Source: an uncultured Alistipes sp. (lineage in GTDB: Bacteria; Bacteroidota; Bacteroidia; Bacteroidales; Rikenellaceae). From it: 43,748 bases of DNA. The notes below the pieces were generated by a model. It saw nothing but the letters and a program-made list of their open reading frames with translations, was not told the origin of the DNA and searched no databases. Position numbers and translations under genes: made by a program. The first letter of the stretch is position 1; every line of letters begins with the position of its first letter. The stretch covers positions 1 through 43,748 of the forward strand of contig URTU01000008.1 in assembly GCA_900550925.1 (NCBI GenBank), given 5' to 3'. Positions 8,165 through 15,545 of the stretch are shown here, in pieces.

Positions 8165-8869
8165 ATGATGATGTATAAACTTGGCAAGTACAAACCAAGC
8201 GACAAGATGAGCGACCTGGTATGCGAAAACTATCAGGTACTGCTGATTATGAGCCGGTTCGGGATCGCACTGGGGTTCGGCGACAAGACCATCGACCAGG
8301 TCTGCACACTCAACGGCGTACATACGGCTACGTTCCTGGCCATCGTAAACATGATGCTGGACGAGGAGCCGCTGCCGGCCGACCAATACCCGAACATTTC
8401 GATCGAATCGTTCGTCGGGTACCTGCACAATTCGCACGACTATTTTCTCGGGTTCCGCCTCTCGGCCATCCGCCGCAAACTGATGGAGGCACTCGATTAC
8501 CGTCTCGGCGATGTCTCGATGGCCATCATGCGCTTCTTCGACGAATATGTCGGCGAGGTCCGCAAGCATATGCTTTACGAAGAACAGACCCTCTTCCCGT
8601 ATGTGCACCGGCTGCTGGCCGGGGAGAAACCGGCCGGATATGACATCGACAGGTTCGAACGTCAGCACAACTCGGTCGAGGCGAAAATGACCGAACTCAA
8701 GAACATCCTCATAAAATACTACCCGGCAAAGGAGCACAATGCCCTGAATGACGTTCTGTTCGATATCTTCACGACCGAGGCCGATCTGGCATCGCACAAC
8801 TTCGTCGAGAACAACCTGTTCGTGCCGCTTGTGAAAAGCGTCGAGGACAAAATTCTGCAAAAGCCATGA
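8165..8869 (+). CDS. Hemerythrin-domain di-iron protein, YtfE/RIC-like
   Basis: A 234-residue cytoplasmic protein with the layout of RIC/YtfE/ScdA proteins, which help repair Fe-S clusters damaged by nitric oxide or oxidants. Residues 1-75 form a small helical domain similar in position to ScdA_N (DUF542). From about 83 a hemerythrin-like four-helix bundle carries the expected ligands: H88 or H91, H135 with E139 (KHMLYEE), H168 (RQHNSVE), and H211 with E215 (SHNFVEN). The cysteine pair typical of ScdA_N is not clear, so it may be a variant. Three consecutive ATGs at 8165, 8168 and 8171 leave the start slightly uncertain. Its stop overlaps the next gene's start (ATGA), so the two are co-translated. 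The repair role is inferred from family resemblance. Confidence 0.8.
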   Translation: MMMYKLGKYKPSDKMSDLVCENYQVLLIMSRFGIALGFGDKTIDQVCTLNGVHTATFLAIVNMMLDEEPLPADQYPNISIESFVGYLHNSHDYFLGFRLSAIRRKLMEALDYRLGDVSMAIMRFFDEYVGEVRKHMLYEEQTLFPYVHRLLAGEKPAGYDIDRFERQHNSVEAKMTELKNILIKYYPAKEHNALNDVLFDIFTTEADLASHNFVENNLFVPLVKSVEDKILQKP

Positions 8870-9480
8870 GCACGACGCTCAAAATAGCCGTTGCCGAACC
8901 GTCGCTGATAATCCGCAGCGGGTTGCTGTCCGTGCTGAAACGGCTTTCGGCGCTCAACGTGCAGATCGTCGAGATTGCCGACATAGGCTCGCTGGTCGAT
9001 ATTCTGAAACAGCAGTCCCCAGACATGCTCATCATCAATCCGGCACTGTTGGGACTCTTCTCGCTGCAACAGGTCCGGAACGGTTCGGGATGCCGGTCAT
9101 TGCGCTGCATAGCCCTGCTCAACAACCTTCCGGACGAGAGCCTGACCAATGCCTACGACGAGACGATTTCGATATACGATACGGCTGAAACCATTCGTGA
9201 AAAGCTGCAGCGCCTGGCGCTTCCCGAAGGGCAGGAGAGCGATCGCGAACAGTTGAGTACGCGCGAGAAGGAGATCATCGTATGTGTGGTGAAGGGGATG
9301 ACCAACAAGCAGATTGCCGAAAAGCTATTTATCTCGACGCATACGGTCATCACGCACCGGCGCAACATAGCAGCCAAACTGCAGATACACTCGCCGGCCG
9401 GGCTGACAATCTATGCCATCGTCAACCGGCTCGTCGAACTGAATCAGATCAAGGAGACGATTCAGAACAGTCAGGAGTGA
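8866..9480 (+). CDS. LuxR/NarL-family transcriptional regulator with degenerate receiver
   Basis: A 204-residue regulator. The C-terminal LuxR-type helix-turn-helix is clear at about 130-190 (LSTREKEIIVCVVKGMTNKQ, then ISTHTVITHRRNI). The N-terminal half follows the order of a response-regulator receiver, but the phospho-acceptor aspartate expected after the third strand is asparagine (LIINPALL, N58). The acidic pair is reduced to E11, and the usual conserved lysine is not evident. It therefore probably does not accept phosphate and may sense something else or work constitutively. No histidine kinase is adjacent. It overlaps the hemerythrin gene by four bases and may regulate that operon through the palindrome at 8099-8118. 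Confidence 0.82.
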   Translation: MSTTLKIAVAEPSLIIRSGLLSVLKRLSALNVQIVEIADIGSLVDILKQQSPDMLIINPALLGLFSLQQVRNGSGCRSLRCIALLNNLPDESLTNAYDETISIYDTAETIREKLQRLALPEGQESDREQLSTREKEIIVCVVKGMTNKQIAEKLFISTHTVITHRRNIAAKLQIHSPAGLTIYAIVNRLVELNQIKETIQNSQE

Positions 9481-9523
9481 TGCCCCCACACATTGCCGAA
9501 CCTGCACACTTCGCGTAGGGCAC

Positions 9524-9560
9524 AAAAAAACGAGCCCCGACTCCTAAAAGTCGGGGCTCG
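9524..9560 (-). terminator. Rho-independent terminator for hsp20
   Basis: A 12-bp perfect stem pairs 9531-9542 with 9549-9560 around a 6-nt loop. On the minus strand it is followed by seven T residues (9530-9524). It ends the hsp20 transcript and may also stop read-through from the convergent regulator gene. Confidence 0.88.
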
Positions 9561-9613
9561 TTGCTGTTTCAGCCGATCACATCGAACGAACGGCATTCAT
9601 CCTCACGATCAGA

Positions 9614-10045
9614 TTATTTAACGTCGATCTGACGGGTTGCGGCAGCACTTGCAGCGGGTTTCTTCTTGGGCAGGTCGATCGTCAGCACACCGTGCTCAAC
9701 TTTGGCCGAGATGTGTTCCTTGTCCACATCGTCGGGAAGCAACATGCTCTGACGGAACTGACTGTACGAGAATTCACGGCGCAGATAGGTGCCTTTCTTC
9801 TTGTTATCTTCGTTGTGTTCCGAATGTTTCTCCGAAGATACTACCAACTCGTCGTTGTCGTTGACATGGATCTTGAAGTCTTCCTTGGTCAGGCCGGCAA
9901 CAGCCATCTCGACCTTGTACTCATCCTCGTTCTCAAGAATGTTAACTGCAGGTACCATAACGCTGCTCTTTTCGATCCACTCGTTTCCGAATACATCATT
10001 GAAAATACTCGGTAACCAATTCTGATTTCTTCTTGCAGGTGTCAT
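9614..10045 (-). CDS. Hsp20/alpha-crystallin small heat-shock protein
   Basis: An ATP-independent holdase chaperone of 143 residues that binds unfolding proteins in the cytoplasm. The N-terminal arm (MTPARRNQNWLPSIFND) is followed by the alpha-crystallin domain at about 35-130, including VEMAVAGLTKEDF, the strand-7 signature GVLTIDLPKK and a short alanine-rich tail. The IxI-type C-terminal anchor is reduced to QIDVK. An AGGAGG at 10054-10059 stands 8 bases before the ATG, a strong Shine-Dalgarno for this lineage. Upstream lies a good sigma-54-type promoter (10127-10141) with repeated CAGTTTG boxes. It is monocistronic and ends at the terminator at 9524-9560. Confidence 0.93.
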   Translation of the reverse strand: MTPARRNQNWLPSIFNDVFGNEWIEKSSVMVPAVNILENEDEYKVEMAVAGLTKEDFKIHVNDNDELVVSSEKHSEHNEDNKKKGTYLRREFSYSQFRQSMLLPDDVDKEHISAKVEHGVLTIDLPKKKPAASAAATRQIDVK

Positions 10046-10053
10046 AATTTTGT

Positions 10054-10059
10054 CCTCCT
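10054..10059 (-). promoter_or_regulatory. Strong Shine-Dalgarno site of hsp20
   Basis: AGGAGG on the minus strand lies 8 bases before the hsp20 start. Most other genes in this window lack a recognisable Shine-Dalgarno, as usual in Bacteroidota, so this one suggests high translation. Confidence 0.75.
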
Positions 10060-10126
10060 ATAATTTTTTTTGTTTGTTCAACTTCTGTTTTGCACCCGCT
10101 CTCTCGCGGTTGCACTTATACTTAGG

Positions 10127-10141
10127 GCAAACTGTGTGCCA
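10127..10141 (-). promoter_or_regulatory. Candidate sigma-54 (-24/-12) promoter of hsp20
   Basis: The minus strand reads TGGCACACAGTTTGC. This matches TGGCACG-N4-TTGC at ten of eleven defined bases, with exactly 10 nt between the invariant GG and GC. The predicted start is near 10115, giving a leader of about 70 nt to the hsp20 ATG. No equally good TTTG/TAnnTTTG pair is seen in the gap. Activity is inferred. Confidence 0.62.
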
Positions 10142-10193
10142 TGCGGACTTTGGCACAAAAACGGGTCAGTTTGTCCAAACCGGAGTCAAACTG
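10128..10193. repeat. Three CAGTTTG/CAAACTG boxes upstream of hsp20
   Basis: CAGTTTG (10167-10173) and CAAACTG (10187-10193) form an inverted pair with 13-nt spacing. A third CAAACTG (10128-10134) overlaps the -12 element. The inverted pair is centred about 65 bases upstream of the predicted start, so the boxes could be regulator sites. Confidence 0.55.
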
Positions 10194-10240
10194 TCCGAAA
10201 AAGAGGACAAAAATTCAGTGACAATTTTACACACCGTGCG

Positions 10241-11983
10241 TCATTCGGTCACACACGCCGTCAATCCCGACGCCGAGGCCACCAACCCCATGCCAACCGA
10301 ATCGGCAACAACCGACGGAACCGGCTCCGGAGCTGCCTGAATGAGCGTCACGTTGTTGATGAAGACCGGAGTGTAATGCTTGTCGCTGGGCTGCTGGCGG
10401 TTGTCGTCGTAACGGTCGATGAAGCGGAGGTCGAGGTGCGGCAGCAGGGTAGCCGGAAGCAGCTCTTCGGCCCGGTGCTGAGATACCAGTACGAACGGCA
10501 ATGCCTCGACAACGGCAGTCGAATCGGTCAGATCGACAGGCAGAATCTTGCGGCCCGCCTCATACACCACATCTATACGCAACTCCTCGCTGTCGGGATG
10601 GAAGAACTCAAGCCCCTCCAGCTCAGGAATGTTGCGAGTGGCGTGTATGCTGTGATATCCGCTGTTGTTTGCGAGTTTGCCGATATAGGGCATTGCCAGA
10701 ATTTCGGCCACGGCAAACAGAACCACCACCGCCCACAACATTGCAGCGGGTTTGCGGCGTACGGCGGCAACCACGAGCCATACTCCCACGGCAAGCATGG
10801 CGGCCGAAACCGTTGCCAGATTCACAAGCGAGATGCTGCCTTTCGCATACAGGAACAGATAGGCCAGAACCGGCAGTGCCAATACCACCAGTGCCAGCAG
10901 CCAGACATTGATTCCGAAGAACCAGCGGTCCGAGCGGTCATCCTCGTGACGGGCGAAACGCTCGATCCACCAGCGCAGCAGGTGTGCCACGGTCATGGCC
11001 GCAGGAATGAGCATCGGCAGCAGATATCGGTTTTTCTTTTCGGGCATCAGCGAGAGGAAAAAGACAATGAGAAGCGTCCACGACAGTGCAAACAGATATT
11101 CGCGGCGCATCGTAAGCCGCCGCAGCCAGTACGGGAATACCAGCGAAGTGAGCAGCATTAGCGCCCAGACACCCGTTTCGCCAAAGAAGGTGGAGTAGTA
11201 GTGCCACGGGCGCACATGGTGGTTCGACCACGCAGCCGACTCCTTTTCGAGCACATACATTGCCTCCTCGCGGTGGAATTCGTATATCACGCCGTACCAC
11301 CAGAACCCGACCACGGCAAAGGTCAGGATCATCACCACAATTCCGGCCCACTTGTTGCGCGAGAAGCGGTGGAAAACCAGGAAATAGGCGACCAGGAACG
11401 GCAGCAGAAGCGCATAGAACGATACGGGGCCCTTGCTCATGAACGAAAGCCCGAGCATGACGCCGGCTGCCATGAAGCGGCCGATCTGCCGGCCCGGGTT
11501 TTCGAATGCGCAATACATGTAATATATGGCCCCCATCATCATGGCATGGCACCAGATGTCCCACGAAGCCGTACGGCCCATCAGGATTATGTTGTAGGAG
11601 GTGCACAGCACCAGCGAGGCTATCAGGGCATAATCCGAATCGCGCGTCATCCGCAACGACAGCAGATAGAAGAACACGACCAGCACCACGGCCATTATGC
11701 CGGCAACGGCACGCTGCGCCACGATCGAATCGGGCAGAAGCATCTCGACACCGGCAGCGGCCCAGGTCGGCAGGGGCGGTTTTTCGAGAAGCAGTTCACC
11801 GTTCATCGTCGGAACCATCCAGTGGCCGTCATAAACCATTTCGCGGGCCGTAATGATGTTGCGGCTCTCCATGATGTCGGTATAGAATACCCTGTTGTTG
11901 ACAAAAAATGCCACGAAACATACAACCGCCAAAATCACGATGTGAAGTCGGTTGACGCGCTCCCGTTCAAGTGTTCTCATCAT
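10241..11983 (-). CDS. GT39/ArnT-like membrane glycosyltransferase
   Basis: A 580-residue integral membrane protein of the GT-C superfamily (dolichyl-P-mannosyltransferase/ArnT family), which uses a polyprenyl-phosphate sugar donor to modify lipid A, glycans or proteins on the periplasmic side. The first membrane helix (HIVILAVVCFVAFFVNN) is followed by the acidic catalytic loop FYTDIMESRN and the family motif EKPPLPTW near 75. About ten further hydrophobic segments and a C-terminal soluble region with a PMT-like pattern follow. A second ATG three bases downstream is equally possible. It has its own promoter (12005-12034) and ends about 200 bases from hsp20. The acceptor cannot be read from the sequence. 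Confidence 0.85.
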   Translation of the reverse strand: MMRTLERERVNRLHIVILAVVCFVAFFVNNRVFYTDIMESRNIITAREMVYDGHWMVPTMNGELLLEKPPLPTWAAAGVEMLLPDSIVAQRAVAGIMAVVLVVFFYLLSLRMTRDSDYALIASLVLCTSYNIILMGRTASWDIWCHAMMMGAIYYMYCAFENPGRQIGRFMAAGVMLGLSFMSKGPVSFYALLLPFLVAYFLVFHRFSRNKWAGIVVMILTFAVVGFWWYGVIYEFHREEAMYVLEKESAAWSNHHVRPWHYYSTFFGETGVWALMLLTSLVFPYWLRRLTMRREYLFALSWTLLIVFFLSLMPEKKNRYLLPMLIPAAMTVAHLLRWWIERFARHEDDRSDRWFFGINVWLLALVVLALPVLAYLFLYAKGSISLVNLATVSAAMLAVGVWLVVAAVRRKPAAMLWAVVVLFAVAEILAMPYIGKLANNSGYHSIHATRNIPELEGLEFFHPDSEELRIDVVYEAGRKILPVDLTDSTAVVEALPFVLVSQHRAEELLPATLLPHLDLRFIDRYDDNRQQPSDKHYTPVFINNVTLIQAAPEPVPSVVADSVGMGLVASASGLTACVTE

Positions 11984-12004
11984 AATCCGTCATATTCTCC
12001 GATA

Positions 12005-12034
12005 CAAATATACCGTTTTTTTCCGATCATGCAA
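12005..12034 (-). promoter_or_regulatory. Bacteroidota promoter for the GT39 gene
   Basis: On the minus strand TTG (12034-12032) is followed after 19 nt by a perfect TATATTTG (12012-12005), 21 bases upstream of the ATG. Confidence 0.65.
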
Positions 12035-12125
12035 CAGTCAGCCAAAGAACACTTCCCACGCAACACGTAACGTACGGCCGGCGGCTGTCGTACATGAGCA
12101 GCGTCGGTCCGACCTCCGGCCGACG

Positions 12126-12890
12126 TCAGTAGACCGTTTCGGGAACCGTCTGTCCCGACGCCTCACCCTCGATTGAGTCGCGAAACCGTGCCGCAACATG
12201 CGAACCGTCGCAGAAGGGCTTGTTCGACGACTCACCGCAACGGCACAGCACGGTACGGTTGCGGATCTCATAGGTGGCTCCGTCGGGGCGCTCCACGGGG
12301 ATGCCGCCGCGAACCCACAATCCGCCGCTGACCCCCGAAACCGGATCCTCGATCAGCCCCAGACTCGGAGGATAGGCGAATTCGAAATCACGTCCCGAGA
12401 GGTTCTCCCGGATCGACAGCCGGCTTCCGGGGCACATCGCAGCTTCACGCACGGCCAGTTTCCGCGAGGTCTGGTCCGCGGAGTCCCGTACCAGGTTGCG
12501 GACTCCGCCCCTGGCATAGCAGAATCGCGAAAATACGCAATACTCGCGGTCGTCGGACAATGTCACCTCGGCACCTTCGGTAATCCGTCTCTCGGCGGGA
12601 TTACGGTTCAGGGAGGCTCGCAGTTCCGAATCCCATTCAACCTTCAAATGCGAACCGTCGCAGTAGGGCTTGTTGGCCGAGGCCCCGCACCGGCACAATG
12701 CCACTGGTTCCCTAACCATATCGAAACTGCGCCCCTGCTGGAAATACCAGCTTTCGCCATCGCTGTCGGGCATGATGAACTGTTGTGCCAACGGCGGCAT
12801 CCCGAAAACCATATAGGGCCCACGAACCGCTATTCGAATCCGGCAGACATTTTGCTGCTTCGAATCACTCTTGCTATTGTTCTCTTTCAT
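12126..12890 (-). CDS. Double CDGSH iron-sulfur domain protein
   Basis: A 254-residue cytoplasmic protein with two CDGSH-type [2Fe-2S] motifs: CRCGASANKPYCDGSH in the first third and CRCGESSNKPFCDGSH at the C-terminus. Each has the three-Cys-one-His ligand set. Between them lie further conserved cysteines (YCVFSRFC and MCPGSRL) and LWVRGGIPVE, which match the usual order of the large bacterial CDGSH family. Such proteins are thought to transfer electrons or clusters; no specific role is established. I used the ATG at 12890 (MKENNSKSD) because an earlier one at 12962 would run back towards the divergent promoter at 12970-13001. It is apparently monocistronic. Confidence 0.9.
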   Translation of the reverse strand: MKENNSKSDSKQQNVCRIRIAVRGPYMVFGMPPLAQQFIMPDSDGESWYFQQGRSFDMVREPVALCRCGASANKPYCDGSHLKVEWDSELRASLNRNPAERRITEGAEVTLSDDREYCVFSRFCYARGGVRNLVRDSADQTSRKLAVREAAMCPGSRLSIRENLSGRDFEFAYPPSLGLIEDPVSGVSGGLWVRGGIPVERPDGATYEIRNRTVLCRCGESSNKPFCDGSHVAARFRDSIEGEASGQTVPETVY

Positions 12891-12969
12891 AATAAAAAGC
12901 CTTGAAATTACGTTAATCCGTATGAACGCAATAATTATTCCCAAAATCCGTCCTTTTCGCACCGCCGGA

Positions 12970-13001
12970 TTGGGAAATCAAAGGTAATTTTGATAACTTT
13001 G
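12970..13001 (+). promoter_or_regulatory. Bacteroidota promoter for the FISUMP lipoprotein
   Basis: TTGG at 12970-12973 is followed after 20 nt by TAACTTTG at 12994-13001. The transcript would start near 13007, which excludes the ATG at 13004 as a start codon. Confidence 0.7.
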
Positions 13002-13027
13002 CGGTGTTTTTGAAATTAATGTGCAAA

Positions 13028-14380
13028 ATGACAATATCTAAACGCTTATCGACATTGTGCGTCGCACTGGCGGCCATCGCATTGTTCTCGGCCTGCAAGA
13101 AGGATGACAACTCACTGAGCATAGCCTTCTCGAGTTCAACCCCCTCGGACATATACTTCGACTACGGCCAGACAATCGAAATACCTCTGACTATCAAAGG
13201 TTCCGGAACAGAATCGATCACCGAGATCCCCGAAGGATGGAGTGCATCGTTCACTTCGGCTCCGGCACTCTCGATCACGGCACCCACTTCCGGAAACGGT
13301 GCAGAGAGCGGATCTCTGAAAATCCAGACCACCGACGGCGAACGCACCGTCAGCGCAACGTTGACCGTTACGATCTCCCCGGCCATACAACTCGATGCCA
13401 ACGGAACGGCCAACTGCTACATAGCCTCAAAACCAAATACCCGCTACCGTTTCAAGGCGACCGTAAAGGGCAATTCGAATGAGGCTATAGTACCTGTCTC
13501 GGCAGCAATCGTATGGCAAAGCGGGAAAAGCCTGATCGGATCGATCATCCTCGAAGGCGAAGATATTGCATTCTTCACCACGGCCGCCGCTGACGACGAA
13601 ACCCAAATCGCCGAAGGCAACGGTGTAATAGCCGCCCGAGATGCCGACGGAAACATACTCTGGAGCTGGCATATATGGTGTACGCCATACGACCCCGAAA
13701 CCGAAAATATAGAGTATGCCGACGGACAAGTGGCAATGACCCGCAATCTGGGCGCCATGAGCGACGGCAGCGACGACCTGTACCGTGCATTCGGACTCTT
13801 CTACCAGTGGGGACGAAAGGATCCGCTGATCATGGGAGCATCGGCAACTTCGACTTCAAATGCTTCGTCGTACACCGGCAACAGCAATGCGAACATCGCT
13901 TTCACAACCGCCGAGACATCCTCCGAAAACGGAACTATCGAATACTCCATAGCAAATCCAATGAAAATCATAACCGGAACCGAAGAGAGCGATTTCGACT
14001 GGCTCTATTCGGCTCATGACAACTCGCTGTGGAGCGAAAACAAGACCAAATACGATCCGTGTCCGCCGGGATGGCGTGTTCCGACCGATGACCTGTGGAG
14101 CGGAATTGCCGATAGCAAGTCCGGCGAATTCGAAAGCGGTTGGACCTTCGCAATGGCTGACGGCACAACATTCTATCCGGCAGCCGGCCGCAGAAGCTTC
14201 TCAAAAGGGTCGCTCACGAACGTGAATGCCGACGGTTCGCTCTGGACAGGATATTATTGGAGCTGCACCCCCGCTTCCGAAAACCGCTCGAACAGCTTAT
14301 ATTTCAACATCGACACGATCGATCCGGCATTGGCCGGTTATCGTGCCGGCGGCTACCAGATCCGCTGCGTCAAAGAATAA
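13028..14380 (+). CDS. FISUMP-domain surface or periplasmic lipoprotein
   Basis: A predicted lipoprotein of about 450 residues. The signal peptide runs from MTISKRLSTL to the lipobox FSAC, followed by KKDDN. Residues of about 30-130 form a beta-rich Ig/BACON-like segment. From about 200 onward comes a Fibrobacter-succinogenes-major-paralogous (FISUMP) domain, recognised by MTRNLGA, LFYQWGRKDP, YDPCPPGWRVPT and the C-terminal YQIRCVKE. The family is abundant in gut Bacteroidales on the cell surface, and its ligands are unknown. Starts at 13019 or 13028 are both possible; I prefer 13028 because it gives the more usual signal peptide. It is monocistronic, with its own promoter. Confidence 0.82.
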   Translation: MTISKRLSTLCVALAAIALFSACKKDDNSLSIAFSSSTPSDIYFDYGQTIEIPLTIKGSGTESITEIPEGWSASFTSAPALSITAPTSGNGAESGSLKIQTTDGERTVSATLTVTISPAIQLDANGTANCYIASKPNTRYRFKATVKGNSNEAIVPVSAAIVWQSGKSLIGSIILEGEDIAFFTTAAADDETQIAEGNGVIAARDADGNILWSWHIWCTPYDPETENIEYADGQVAMTRNLGAMSDGSDDLYRAFGLFYQWGRKDPLIMGASATSTSNASSYTGNSNANIAFTTAETSSENGTIEYSIANPMKIITGTEESDFDWLYSAHDNSLWSENKTKYDPCPPGWRVPTDDLWSGIADSKSGEFESGWTFAMADGTTFYPAAGRRSFSKGSLTNVNADGSLWTGYYWSCTPASENRSNSLYFNIDTIDPALAGYRAGGYQIRCVKE

Positions 14381-14420
14381 ACCGGTCCGGCGGCTGAAAA
14401 ACCGTCATAGAAAACAATCT

Positions 14421-14465
14421 ATTGTCGCATGACAGACTTGTCAGGAGTCGTTATGCGACAATTCT
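14421..14465 (+). terminator. Stem-loop between the FISUMP and HD genes, probable terminator
   Basis: A 10-bp perfect stem (14421-14430 with 14453-14462) encloses a smaller inner hairpin. The T-tract that follows is weak (TTCTTTA), so it could be a terminator for the lipoprotein gene or a structured leader of the HD gene 22 bases downstream. Confidence 0.5.
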
Positions 14466-14483
14466 TTATAACGGGATAACGGG

Positions 14484-15119
14484 ATGGAACTCGAAACATA
14501 CATATACGGTGAAATCGTTCCGCGTTATGCGGCATTCGACCGTGCGCATGGAATCGATCACGTACAAACGGTCATTGCCGAAAGCCTGGCGCTGGCCGAA
14601 CATTACGACGTCGACCGGCAGATGGTGCTGGCAATCGCGGCGTACCACGATACGGGGCTTGTCGAGGGCCGTGCGACGCACCATCTTGTTTCGGGGCGCA
14701 TAGTCCGTCAGGACACCCGTTTGCACGAATGGTTCTCGCCCGGGCAGATCGAGGTCATGGCATGCGCCGTCGAGGACCATCGCGCTTCATCCGGCCATCC
14801 GCCGCGCTCCGTCTACGGGCGCATTGTGGCCGAAGCCGACCGTATCATCGATCCCGAAACAACCCTCCGCAGGACTGTTCAGTACGGGCTGGCCAATTAT
14901 CCGGAGCTGGACGAAGAGGATCAGTACCGCCGTTTCGAGGACCACCTGCTCGAAAAATATGCCGAAGGCGGTTATCTGAAACTCTGGATTCCCGAATCGA
15001 AGAACCATACACGCCTGGTTGCGCTGCGACGGATAATTGCCGACAAAGCGTTGCTGCGCAACATTTTCGACCGTATATACAGCGAGGAGAAGCTTGCGGG
15101 GCAGGGTAGCCGCGAGTAA
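14484..15119 (+). CDS. HD-domain metal-dependent phosphohydrolase
   Basis: A 211-residue cytoplasmic HD-superfamily protein. The metal ligands follow the expected order: H26 in HGIDHV, H55-D56 in AYHDTGL, H99 in VEDHRAS, and the aspartate of AEADRI. Members hydrolyse phosphoesters of nucleotides or related small molecules; the substrate cannot be told here. A helical C-terminal tail (residues 150-211, KNHTRLVALRRI) extends beyond the core. The gene stands alone, with the stem-loop at 14421-14465 upstream. No Shine-Dalgarno is visible. Confidence 0.82.
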   Translation: MELETYIYGEIVPRYAAFDRAHGIDHVQTVIAESLALAEHYDVDRQMVLAIAAYHDTGLVEGRATHHLVSGRIVRQDTRLHEWFSPGQIEVMACAVEDHRASSGHPPRSVYGRIVAEADRIIDPETTLRRTVQYGLANYPELDEEDQYRRFEDHLLEKYAEGGYLKLWIPESKNHTRLVALRRIIADKALLRNIFDRIYSEEKLAGQGSRE

Positions 15120-15189
15120 TGCTCGTCGAGGTGCCCGTGTTGGCACTACTATTGCAGCAATCGACGGAATCACAAAACGTTTCCGTCTC

Positions 15190-15351
15190 ATGAACATCAA
15201 GACCGGAAAGGGATCGATCTCATTGGCCATGTTGTTGGCCGTATGGTCTGTTTCGGCCATTGCATCGCTCCTCGTATTGTTGGCCGGCGGCCGACCGAAA
15301 GTCCGTCGCGACGGCTTCACATTCGGGCTCGACAGAAGCGTATACTCCTGA
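15190..15351 (+). CDS. Doubtful 53-residue single-pass membrane ORF, possibly a gene remnant
   Basis: It starts MNIKTGKGS and has one strong hydrophobic helix (SLAMLLAVWSVSAIASLLVL) followed by a basic tail ending DRSVYS. The region 15120-15545 contains nothing else that looks coding. The helix vaguely resembles the first membrane helix of Bacteroidota MFS permeases, so a degraded permease start is possible, but this rests on memory of such sequences only. No promoter or Shine-Dalgarno is visible. It could equally be a chance open frame. Confidence 0.3.
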   Translation: MNIKTGKGSISLAMLLAVWSVSAIASLLVLLAGGRPKVRRDGFTFGLDRSVYS

Positions 15352-15473
15352 TATCGGTTGATATCGGTGGTACTCTCTGCCGGCGTCCGCCGGACCTCAT
15401 GCACGGTAAGACTTGCGTAATGTGCCGCACTTCGATCAGCCCCAGACTGCAAAATATTTTCCACCCTCCGGTG

Positions 15474-15520
15474 CAAAAAAGTTCGGGAGCCGTTGCCTGA
15501 GGTCGGCTGACGGCTCCCGA
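15474..15520 (-). terminator. Rho-independent terminator of the nfeD-floA operon
   Basis: An 11-bp perfect stem pairs 15483-15493 with 15510-15520 around a 16-nt loop. On the minus strand it is followed by AC and a run of six T residues. Confidence 0.8.
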
Positions 15521-15545
15521 TGGTCGGTCTAACAATTTTTTTCGG

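Larger units (their letters stand above)
15120..15545. other. 426-bp gap between convergent HD gene and floA
   Basis: Apart from the doubtful 53-codon ORF at 15190-15351, I see a tandem GATATCGGT repeat (15350-15358 and 15360-15368) and the floA terminator near 15474-15520. No RNA gene or mobile-element end was recognised. Confidence 0.5.

Noticed and set aside
10135..10157. A CIRCE operator for HrcA.
   Set aside because: Only the N9 spacing agrees; the arms do not match TTAGCACTC.
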